A stretch of 13,337 bases of DNA from contig CABQCM010000007.1 of assembly GCA_902462665.1 (NCBI GenBank), positions 1 through 13,337 of the forward strand, read 5' to 3'. The notes under the pieces are model-generated. The model saw only the letters and a program-made list of their open reading frames with translations, was not told where the DNA came from and searched no databases. The stretch's first letter is position 1; each line of letters starts with the position of its first letter. The DNA is from an uncultured Oscillospiraceae bacterium (GTDB lineage: Bacteria; Bacillota; Clostridia; Oscillospirales; Acutalibacteraceae). Position numbers and translations under genes: made by a program. Below, piece after piece: positions 6,954-12,972 of the stretch.

Positions 6954-8198
6954 TCAGGGTTCTTCAAAATGAATCAGACGGTCTGGTATTTGATACAGAT
7001 ATTGATATGGTTTGCCGCAAAGATCAATATACAGCTTTCGCTCCCCGGTGTTTCGCCACATATCGCGAGGGGAATCGGCCCATTCCAACATTGGGCGAAC
7101 GCTGCTTCCCACAGCGGTCAGCTTGACGGTAATCTCATGAATTCCATCGTCTGGAATGTCGAAACGGTATAAGCTCATAAAAGGCCGGGCTTGCACTGGA
7201 GATTTGTTTTCGATGGAAAATTCCGGGTTGACCACAAAAATGCTTCCGTCCAATACCGACTTTCGCAGAACGCGGTTCAACGCTTTGACATAATCGTTTT
7301 GCGTGGCCTCGTCCACGCCGAGCTTTTGGGTCAAAACCTCCCTCAGCTCGAGAGTTTCAAAGGGAATCGCTTTGCCATTCGCGCGGACGGTTACCTCACT
7401 GTCCTGCACTACGGCAAACCATTTTCGCGCATGCGCTTCGGATGTGCGAAAGGCGTAATTGGTAATCATACCCTCGTCGCCAATTTCGTTGCTGTGGCGT
7501 TCATACGCACAGTCCCCGTCGGTAAACAGCAATCGAATGCTGTCCCATTCCCCCTGTGTTTCGAAATGAAATTGCCTCGTTTCGTCCAGAGCGCTCACGC
7601 CGGAAAGATCGAATATTTTTAATCGGCTGTCGGGGGATAAAATATGGATTTTAGACCCATAAACATCGCAGGATTCCATGAGAAGCCGGTAGGAATCCGG
7701 CGGTTGTTCCTCTTGCAAGGCCGAAGAAGCGGGGAACCGTACCGACGGCTGTCGTGCGCTTTGAGAAACCATCGGCCTTGTAACCTCGGCGCTTAGCTTC
7801 TCTGCAGTGAAGGCGACGGGCTTGCCGTCCACCGTAATTTCCGGGTCCTCATACTGCCCCAAATGCGCGTACGGCAGGGAAAATCCCGTTGCCTGGGACA
7901 GGTTAACGCGGTATGTCATGGTAACATGAAAATTTGTGCCGTCCGACTCTTCAAAAACGATATTTTCCTCGGTCAGCCCAGCGGTATCCGCATGGTCTGG
8001 CGCAAGCCCGAAGGTGGTGATCGCCGCGAAGGGGGCCGCAATTTCAGCGGACGAAGAATGAAAACGCCAGATAACAAATCCCCCGCCCACCAGAAGCGAC
8101 GCGCACAGAAAAATCGTAAGAACAATCATCCACGGCTGGAAGCGATGCTTTTCTTTGGGCTTGCGCGCTCGGTTGTCCATGGTCTCAAGAGCATTCAT
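6954..8198 (-). CDS. Unrecognised single-pass membrane protein with a large extracytoplasmic domain
   Basis: I do not recognise this 414-residue protein. It starts with about 22 mostly basic cytoplasmic residues (RARKPKEKHRF), then one hydrophobic helix at about 23-44 (WMIVLTIFLCASLLVGGGFV and on), then some 370 residues that should lie outside the membrane. The basic N-side suggests N-in topology. The exterior part is rich in beta-type stretches such as HVTMTYRV, EVTVRANGKAI and GIHEITVKLTAV, suggesting stacked beta-sandwich modules; this is inference. No catalytic motif, sortase signal or lipobox is visible. I chose the ATG at 8198, with AGAGGA and GGTGA upstream; the in-frame ATG at 8258 almost coincides with the predicted transcription start and its extra residues look non-coding. 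It is a single-gene unit with its own promoter (8267-8295) and a terminator at 6824-6872. Base composition looks less GC-rich than its neighbours. Confidence 0.82.
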   Translation of the reverse strand: MNALETMDNRARKPKEKHRFQPWMIVLTIFLCASLLVGGGFVIWRFHSSSAEIAAPFAAITTFGLAPDHADTAGLTEENIVFEESDGTNFHVTMTYRVNLSQATGFSLPYAHLGQYEDPEITVDGKPVAFTAEKLSAEVTRPMVSQSARQPSVRFPASSALQEEQPPDSYRLLMESCDVYGSKIHILSPDSRLKIFDLSGVSALDETRQFHFETQGEWDSIRLLFTDGDCAYERHSNEIGDEGMITNYAFRTSEAHARKWFAVVQDSEVTVRANGKAIPFETLELREVLTQKLGVDEATQNDYVKALNRVLRKSVLDGSIFVVNPEFSIENKSPVQARPFMSLYRFDIPDDGIHEITVKLTAVGSSVRPMLEWADSPRDMWRNTGERKLYIDLCGKPYQYLYQIPDRLIHFEEP

Positions 8199-8266
8199 CG
8201 AAGTCACCGTCCTCTGTTTTAATAAGACTGAAACGATTGTGAAATTCCGATTTGTCATTTGATTTC

Positions 8267-8295
8267 ATTATATACGATATGTTGAAAAATTTCAA
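8267..8295 (-). promoter_or_regulatory. Strong SigA-type promoter of the membrane-protein gene
   Basis: On the - strand TTGAAA (8290-8295), a 17-base spacer and a perfect TATAAT (8267-8272). The start point near 8260 gives a leader of about 60 bases before the ATG at 8198. Confidence 0.87.
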
Positions 8296-8332
8296 TTGAG
8301 AAAAATAAAAAGTACGGTATCATAATAGAAAA

Positions 8333-8376
8333 TCGCTCCGACGGGTATAGTCTGTACCCGTCGGAGCGACTTTTTT
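8333..8376. terminator. Intrinsic terminator downstream of the polysaccharide deacetylase gene
   Basis: A perfect 15-base stem (TCGCTCCGACGGGTA at 8333-8347 with its complement at 8355-8369) has a 7-base loop. The - strand reading, which follows the deacetylase gene, gives TTTTCTATT. The + strand reading gives TTTTTT one base after the stem. It separates the deacetylase transcript from the membrane-protein promoter. Confidence 0.92.
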
Positions 8377-8394
8377 GGCGCGTCACTTTTCGGT

Positions 8395-9234
8395 TTATTG
8401 GCTGACCACGCTGTCCGTCGGCTTGCTCTCAGCCGCGTCAGGCATCGAGGAGCTCACGGCCGGGGCGTTGGGATGCTGCCGTCCCTCATGGTCGATGGTG
8501 TAGTTATCGCGGTAAATCTGTTCGGAAATCTTCACGAACCGATAGCCGTCGTTTTGTAGGGTTTTGATGATGTCGGGCAGCGCGGCGGGGGTATGCTCAG
8601 CCGCGTTATGGAACAGAACAATGGAGCCGTTGCCCACCTTGCCGGTCACTCGTTTGGTGATTTCGGGAGCGGTCAGCCCCTTCCAGTCCAGAGAATCCAC
8701 GTCCCACTGAATTCCATACATCCCCATCTCGCCCAGAACCTCGATGAGCGCGTTGTTGTAGTCGCCGTAGGGAGGCCGAAGCAGAACGGGCCTCACCCCG
8801 GTGATGGCTTCAATTTTATCGTTGCAGCCGTTGATTTCCTTCATCATAGCCTCACGCGAGAGATTGGACATATGAGGATGGGTATCCGAATGATTCATAA
8901 TTTCATGCCCTGCATCGTGCAGCGCCTTGACCGAATCCGGATATTTGTCGACCCATTCGCCCACCACAAAAAAGGTGGCCTTGACGTTATACTCGGCCAT
9001 GATGTCGATGAGCATCTGGGTGTCCTCCGCGCCCCATGCCGCGTCAAAGGAAATGGACACGATTTTGTCCGGTTGCTCGGTGCAATAGATGGGAAGCAGT
9101 CGCTTGGAAGCAGAGGCCGATACCGCCGGCCGCCCGGCTGCCACCGCTGCAAAGACAAACACCGCCGCCAGCAGAAGCACCGCCGCCGTCACCAGCTTCC
9201 CCCTGGTGATAATGATATAGCTCATTTTACGCAT
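8395..9234 (-). CDS. Membrane-anchored polysaccharide deacetylase (NodB/CE4 family, PdaB-like)
   Basis: A 279-residue CE4 enzyme expected to remove N-acetyl groups from peptidoglycan or another surface glycan. A hydrophobic helix at about 14-34 after a basic start is a signal anchor, placing the catalytic domain (about 55-235) outside. CE4 motifs in order: SFDAAWG (Asp64), HSDTH with metal ligands His115 and His119, RPPYGDY (153-159), WDVDSLDW (177-184) and IVLFHN (His209). In motif 1 the second, metal-binding Asp of the classical TFDDG is Ala65; the FDxxWG form is what I recall for PdaB-like sporulation deacetylases. The last 40 or so residues are Ser/Pro-rich and probably unstructured. The ATG at 9234 has AAGGAGGG 6 bases upstream, better than the internal ATG at 9225. 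I could not identify a promoter, and saw no clear sporulation sigma site. It ends at the terminator at 8333-8376. Confidence 0.9.
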   Translation of the reverse strand: MRKMSYIIITRGKLVTAAVLLLAAVFVFAAVAAGRPAVSASASKRLLPIYCTEQPDKIVSISFDAAWGAEDTQMLIDIMAEYNVKATFFVVGEWVDKYPDSVKALHDAGHEIMNHSDTHPHMSNLSREAMMKEINGCNDKIEAITGVRPVLLRPPYGDYNNALIEVLGEMGMYGIQWDVDSLDWKGLTAPEITKRVTGKVGNGSIVLFHNAAEHTPAALPDIIKTLQNDGYRFVKISEQIYRDNYTIDHEGRQHPNAPAVSSSMPDAAESKPTDSVVSQ

Positions 9235-9355
9235 ACCAACCCCTCCTTGCTATTTATCTATGCGCGAAGGGGTTGTACGAATGCATGACAAGTAAATTAT
9301 TTCTTGTAAAACCATGCCGGAGGTTACAGTACAAGGAACAGCGAACCGCACGGTT

Positions 9356-10180
9356 TCACTGTTGGCAGTGGGCGCAGTAATAGACGCTTCCACCCAAAAA
9401 TGCCTCCCGTGTAATCGGGCCGCCGCAGCGGGGGCAGGGATAGGGATAAGTGTTTTTACTCATCAGGGTTTTGTAGCCGCCTGGCTTTCCGTAGAGATCG
9501 GTCTCAACATCCCGGCCGCTCAGCTCGGTCATGGCCGACAGCACCCGGCGCACCGAATGCCACAGCGTTTCCAGTTCCTCGTCTCCTACCGTTGCCAGAT
9601 ACCGTCTGGGGGAAATGCCAGCGTCAAATAAGATATCCTGCAGCACCCCGTTGCCCAGGCCGGGAATGCGCTGCTCAGTGGCGAGAAAGCCCTTGACCGA
9701 CAGCTTTTTCTTATTCGAAGCAGCACGCAAGGACGCAAAATACTCCAGCGTAAAATCGTCTGACAGCGGCGACGGCTTGACGCGGGCTATTTCATCGTAG
9801 CCATTGTCATATGCGCCGACGTACCCCTGAATGCTGCCGTACATGCGCACACTGGCTATCAGATAAGAACCGTCCTCAAACTCCACGCACAGTTGGTGTT
9901 TCTTCGGGAGCTTGTCCTCTGACTCGAGATAGCGAAAGACGATGCCGTCTGCAAACAGAAATTCTGCGTCGTCGCTCATCGTAAGGTGTACCTTTCCACC
10001 ATAGGAATACGCACCCATGACCGTCCGACCGGAAAATTTGACCCCGTAATCGGCCGGGTCGCCTTCATACCAGGCAAAACCGTGGGGGGAAGCGTTCGCG
10101 ACAACGCTGCGGATTTTTTTGTGTTTGAGTTGCTTGTCCAATTGACTAGCCAGCAGGATGCCCTCGGGAATTTCAATCAT
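9356..10180 (-). CDS. Fpg/Nei-like DNA glycosylase family protein lacking the catalytic N-terminal proline
   Basis: A 274-residue member of the Fpg/endonuclease VIII family by overall layout: an N-terminal domain with GGKVHL (Lys63, position of the conserved DNA-contacting Lys), the helix-two-turn-helix segment GLGNGVLQDILFDAGISP (174-191), and a C-terminal zinc finger CPRCGG…YYCAHCQ (Cys249, 252, 269, 272). However, it begins MIEIPE where active enzymes begin MPELPE, so the catalytic Pro2 is Ile, while Glu3 and Pro5-Glu6 are kept. The zinc-finger Arg (five before the third Cys) is Gly265. A strong AAGGAGGAG (10187-10195) 6 bases before the ATG makes this start firm. I recall similar MIE(L/I)PE proteins in other gut Clostridia and Bacteroidetes, usually annotated as endonuclease VIII without evidence of activity. 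It is a single gene with its own promoter; no clear terminator is visible between it and the deacetylase gene. Confidence 0.87.
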   Translation of the reverse strand: MIEIPEGILLASQLDKQLKHKKIRSVVANASPHGFAWYEGDPADYGVKFSGRTVMGAYSYGGKVHLTMSDDAEFLFADGIVFRYLESEDKLPKKHQLCVEFEDGSYLIASVRMYGSIQGYVGAYDNGYDEIARVKPSPLSDDFTLEYFASLRAASNKKKLSVKGFLATEQRIPGLGNGVLQDILFDAGISPRRYLATVGDEELETLWHSVRRVLSAMTELSGRDVETDLYGKPGGYKTLMSKNTYPYPCPRCGGPITREAFLGGSVYYCAHCQQ

Positions 10181-10209
10181 AAAAAGCTCCTCCTTGGTTT
10201 ATTTTTTTA

Positions 10210-10238
10210 AGCATAGCACAAAATGTAAAAAAATGCAA
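10210..10238 (-). promoter_or_regulatory. Promoter of the Fpg-like gene
   Basis: On the - strand TTGCAT (10233-10238), a 17-base spacer and TATGCT (10210-10215) preceded by TGC, an extended -10. It lies 30 bases upstream of the ATG and just ahead of the strong ribosome site. Confidence 0.78.
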
Positions 10239-10555
10239 TCATTTTTTGCCACATAGGGTCGGAAAAAGCTGAATTTTATTTTTGGGCGAACGACAACCGC
10301 TGGGTGAGAGATTGTTTGTTTCAAATTCTTTGTGGAGCAATGCGAGAAAATTCATTTGGCTTGCCGCTGTAGAGTAGGAGTGTTTTGGTTAAGTCGAAAC
10401 AATTGGCCGGACGTTCATTGGAAGAAACAAATGGTTTCGAGTAAGCCCAGTCAGAGAGGGAGCAACGCGCTCGTATTGGATGTAGCTCGTTTTTTACCGG
10501 GATTCTTCCTCTGACAATTCTCGGCTATCATAGAAAAAACGCGGCGTAGGGGGCG
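10239..10555. other. Intergenic stretch with no recognisable gene or RNA
   Basis: Beyond the Fpg-like promoter I see about 315 bases with no coding signal: the only open frames are 60 codons or shorter without ribosome sites or family resemblance. No known riboswitch core, T-box motif or terminator was visible. A minor inverted repeat GAGC/GCTC occurs near 10460-10473. It could be decayed sequence or an unrecognised leader. Confidence 0.5.
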
Positions 10556-10602
10556 GGCCATATGCCGTAATAAGAAATTTGTGATATAAAGGTTGGGGCA
10601 TA
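10556..10602. repeat. 90-base-period repeat, copy 1
   Basis: Bases from GGCCATATGCCGTAATAAG to GGTTGGGGCATA recur 90 bases downstream with about 3 differences in 47. The outer arms TATGCC and GGCATA can pair, but the inner arms that are perfect in copy 2 are decayed here (TTGTGAT instead of TTATTAC). Confidence 0.85.
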
Positions 10603-10625
10603 AGATATGGTACCCCAGACCTAGG

Positions 10626-10645
10626 GAAAAAGCGAAAGCTTTTTC
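10626..10645. repeat. Perfect hairpin with GAAA tetraloop between the two repeat copies
   Basis: GAAAAAGC, loop GAAA, GCTTTTTC: an 8-base perfect stem capped by a GNRA-type tetraloop on the + strand. It directly abuts copy 2 of the repeat and is absent ahead of copy 1. Confidence 0.8.
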
Positions 10646-10695
10646 GGCCATATGCCGTAATAAGAAATTTATTACATAAAGGTTGGGGCATATGG
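10646..10695. repeat. 90-base-period repeat, copy 2, with nested inverted repeats
   Basis: The copy starts CCATATGCC (10648-10656) and ends in its exact complement GGCATATGG (10687-10695). Immediately inside is GTAATAA (10657-10663), loop GAAAT, TTATTAC (10669-10675), then an 11-base one-sided bulge ATAAAGGTTGG. This gives a 9-base outer and 7-base inner stem in about 48 bases, as expected of a structured RNA or a palindromic intergenic repeat. Confidence 0.82.
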
Positions 10696-10747
10696 TATAC
10701 CGATTGAACCGCTGCGTACTCACATCCGGAGGTTGTGTAAAACCCAT

Positions 10748-10775
10748 TTGACGATTAAGATGAGGGCATTTTAAT
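10748..10775 (+). promoter_or_regulatory. Candidate promoter of the nucleosidase-like gene, overlapped by a dyad
   Basis: TTGACG (10748-10753), a 16-base spacer and TTTAAT (10770-10775), each 5 of 6 to consensus. A dyad CGATTAA (10752-10758) / TTAATCG (10771-10777) overlaps both elements and could be an operator or simply coincide with the AT-rich -10. Confidence 0.5.
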
Positions 10776-10799
10776 CGGTTTGGAGTGAGGTGCTGCCCA

Positions 10800-11498
10800 T
10801 TGACCAATCGTCAGTACACAGTTGCTGTGTTTTGCGCCACGGGAGAGGAGTTTCAGGGGCTTTTGCGCAGTTTCCCGCAGGCGGTTGTCGCGGAGGACAA
10901 CTTCGGTGTGCGTACAGGGATGCTGGAGGGAGAATTTTCGCGCCTTCTCCTTCTCTGCCCGGGAGTTGGTCACGAGCGTACAAGAGCTTGTGCACGGCGA
11001 CTTTTAATGGAAAAACGCGTACGGCTGGCATTATCCATTGGCATTGCAGGGATTTTGGCCCCCAGACTGCGACTGGGAGACATTGTATTTTCCCATCGAG
11101 TGTGGGGTTACCAGCAGGGAACCCTTCGGTTTTTGGAGGCCGCGCCGGAGCCGGGCCAACGGGTATGGGACGCACTTCAGCAGGCTGTGCGGGAATTGCC
11201 GCAGGAGTTCCAAGGCACGTGGAGCGGCCCCTTGGTTTCCAGCGATCGGCCGGTGGCAGACGCTTCCTTAGCCGGGCAGCTGCACCAGAGTACCGGCGGC
11301 TTGTGTGTGGAAATGGAAGCGATGGGGTTATCCGAGGTATGCCGTCAGGCGGGCATCCCCTTTTTGGGAGTCAAGATTATGAGCGATTTTGCCGACCAGG
11401 ATGCTTTTTTTTCCATGCTGCGTCATCAGCGACGGTTGTGCCGGCATATGGGGGAGCTGCTCGCCAGGGTGTGGCAGAAAACCGAATTTGGAGATTAA
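10800..11498 (+). CDS. Nucleoside phosphorylase / MTA-SAH nucleosidase-like protein
   Basis: A 232-residue member of the purine nucleoside phosphorylase/nucleosidase superfamily, whose MTA/SAH nucleosidases cleave adenine from methylthioadenosine and S-adenosylhomocysteine. Visible hallmarks are the early ATGEEF (Glu16/Glu17, region of the general acid), SIGIAGILAPRLRLGDIVFS (79-98), and CVEMEAMGLSEVCRQAGIPF followed by KIMSDFAD with Met172-Glu173 (ribose contact) and Asp196 (base contact). The adenine-specific residues cannot be judged by eye, so the exact base and whether it is a phosphorylase or hydrolase are open. I prefer the TTG start at 10800, with GAGTGAGG about 9 bases upstream. A GTG at 10785 gives five more residues but has no ribosome site. 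If it does hydrolyse SAH or MTA it would suit the radical SAM genes downstream, which consume SAM; this is inference from position only. Confidence 0.8.
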   Translation: MTNRQYTVAVFCATGEEFQGLLRSFPQAVVAEDNFGVRTGMLEGEFSRLLLLCPGVGHERTRACARRLLMEKRVRLALSIGIAGILAPRLRLGDIVFSHRVWGYQQGTLRFLEAAPEPGQRVWDALQQAVRELPQEFQGTWSGPLVSSDRPVADASLAGQLHQSTGGLCVEMEAMGLSEVCRQAGIPFLGVKIMSDFADQDAFFSMLRHQRRLCRHMGELLARVWQKTEFGD

Positions 11499-11522
11499 TC
11501 CGATGAGAAAATGCGAAAGCTT

Positions 11523-11539
11523 CGGCGGTTTTCCCGCCG
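11523..11539. repeat. GC-rich hairpin between the nucleosidase-like and radical SAM genes
   Basis: CGGCGG, loop TTTTC, CCGCCG: a perfect 6-base stem 24 bases past the stop. No T tract follows on the + strand, so it is not a convincing terminator; it could be an mRNA-stabilising or attenuating structure. No clear promoter is seen between it and the next gene. Confidence 0.5.
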
Positions 11540-11646
11540 TCTAGAATGCTGGCGGTATTGGGATGGATTCACCGCTGGTTTTATCGCAAAGTGAAATTCG
11601 ATATCATACGGTTATGCGATTTTTCGGTAGAACAGGGGGAGGGGCT

Positions 11647-12972
11647 ATGATACATACGGCGCTGATTGTGCCGAAGGGCTCGAAGTATGGAAAGAATCCT
11701 TATTTAAAAACTTTTTTGGAGCGCAACGACATTGTGTCCAATTTTTACGGCGCGTGGGAAACGCCCAATCTCAGCCTGCTGACCATTGCCGGGCTGTTTC
11801 CGACTCATTACCGGCTGACCTTCCTTGATGAGGACCATGGCCAAACTGTGCCCTTTGACGCGCCGTTTGATTTGGTGGTGGTGACCGGCATGACTCAGCA
11901 AATCAAACGGGCTTACGCCATCTGCGACGAATATCGCCGGCGTGGCGTGTACACTGCCATAGGCGGCATTCACGCCACCATTTATCCAGAGGAGGCACTG
12001 CTGCACGCCGATACGGTCATGACGGGAGAGGGGGAGGACACCCTTCCCCGGTTTCTGGCCGATTGGGAAGCAGGACGCCCTCAGCGGCGCTACGACCCTC
12101 GCGGCTTCGTCGATCTGGCCGATTCCCCAACACCCCGGTATGATCTGACCGACCCGTCGCTGTATACCTCCTACAGCATCCAAACCACCCGCGGCTGTCC
12201 GCGCACCTGCTCCTATTGCACACTGCCGGTCATCTACGGCTCGGTCTACCGCCACAAATCTGTGGAGCAGGTGGTGCGGGAAATCCGCGCCATCCGGCAG
12301 ACAGCTCCCAATGCGTTCGTCTTTTTTGCCGATGATAACATGTTTATTCACAAGGAGCACGCCAAAGAGCTGCTGCAGGCGATCGCCAAAGAAAATATTG
12401 TGTGGGGTACGCAAACCGATATTTCGGTGGCCACCCATTCGGATTTGCTGGAGCTTTTGGCCCCCAGCGGCTGCCGTTGGCTGTTTATCGGATTTGAAAA
12501 CGTCAGTCAGAGCAGTCTGCGTCTGCTTGATCAAAACCGATGGAAGGCGCAGATGTGCTCGCGATATGAGGAACTGATTGAAAAAATCCATCGCGCGGGG
12601 GTCTTCCTGTGGGGTTCCTTTTTGTTCGGCACCGACAACGACTATCCCGACGTGTTTGACAACACCCTGCGTTTTACCATGGACAACGGAATTTATTCGG
12701 GCAGCTTTACCATTTTAACGCCGCTGCCCGGTACCGAGCTGTTCCGGCAGATGAAGCGGCAGGGCCGGATTCTGGACGAGGACTGGAGCCGGTATACCTT
12801 CTGGGATGTAGTGTACCGGCCAAAGCACATGTCGGCCGAGGAACTGGCGCGCGGGGTGGCCGGTCTGTATGATCGGTTTTATTCCCCGGAAAATTCCCGA
12901 CTGCGGCTGTCCAACATCCGCCGGAGGCTCCGGCGGCGAAAGGGGGAGGAAGGGTCGTGCGAGTCTGTCTGA
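11647..12972 (+). CDS. B12-binding-type radical SAM protein
   Basis: A 441-residue radical SAM protein of the class with an N-terminal cobalamin-binding-like Rossmann domain. Residues 1 to about 145 form that domain (ALIVPKG, DLVVVTGMT, AIGGIHATIYPEEAL, MTGEGED); the DxHxxG signature of base-off B12 binding is absent, as is usual for this class. The radical SAM core follows, with the cluster motif RGCPRTCSYC (Cys184, 188, 191) and a GFENV strand at 282-286. Such proteins often methylate or rearrange unactivated carbons in lipids, pigments or natural products; the substrate here is unknown. The very basic C-terminus (RRRLRRRKG) could contact RNA or membrane (inference). The ATG at 11647 has GGAGG 4 bases upstream and begins the domain; in-frame starts at 11563 and 11614 lack ribosome sites. 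It overlaps the next gene by 16 bases, so they form one operon. Confidence 0.88.
   Translation: MIHTALIVPKGSKYGKNPYLKTFLERNDIVSNFYGAWETPNLSLLTIAGLFPTHYRLTFLDEDHGQTVPFDAPFDLVVVTGMTQQIKRAYAICDEYRRRGVYTAIGGIHATIYPEEALLHADTVMTGEGEDTLPRFLADWEAGRPQRRYDPRGFVDLADSPTPRYDLTDPSLYTSYSIQTTRGCPRTCSYCTLPVIYGSVYRHKSVEQVVREIRAIRQTAPNAFVFFADDNMFIHKEHAKELLQAIAKENIVWGTQTDISVATHSDLLELLAPSGCRWLFIGFENVSQSSLRLLDQNRWKAQMCSRYEELIEKIHRAGVFLWGSFLFGTDNDYPDVFDNTLRFTMDNGIYSGSFTILTPLPGTELFRQMKRQGRILDEDWSRYTFWDVVYRPKHMSAEELARGVAGLYDRFYSPENSRLRLSNIRRRLRRRKGEEGSCESV

Noticed and set aside
8199..8258. Upstream ATG extending the unknown membrane protein by 20 residues
   Set aside because: It lies within a few bases of the predicted transcription start (TATAAT at 8267-8272), so no leader or ribosome site is possible.
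9235..9355. Sporulation sigma (SigE/SigG/SigK) promoter for the deacetylase gene
   Set aside because: A CATAGATA segment resembles such -10 elements but no correctly spaced -35 was found.
10239..10555. Riboswitch or T-box leader
   Set aside because: No recognisable aptamer core, T-box bulge or terminator; the downstream gene starts about 250 bases further on.
10556..10695. CRISPR array
   Set aside because: Only two copies, with internal palindromes and a 43-base interval containing a hairpin; no further repeats or cas genes.
10451..10807. 118-codon - strand open frame across the 90-base repeat, with repeated CPNLY-I-FLLRHMA
   Set aside because: No convincing ribosome site, and it is antisense to the nucleosidase promoter. 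The open frame follows from a repeat period divisible by three, so I treat it as non-coding, while noting the peptide possibility in the findings.
11523..11539. Intrinsic terminator for the nucleosidase-like gene
   Set aside because: The stem is good but it is followed by TCTAGAATG rather than a T tract, so read-through into the radical SAM genes cannot be excluded.
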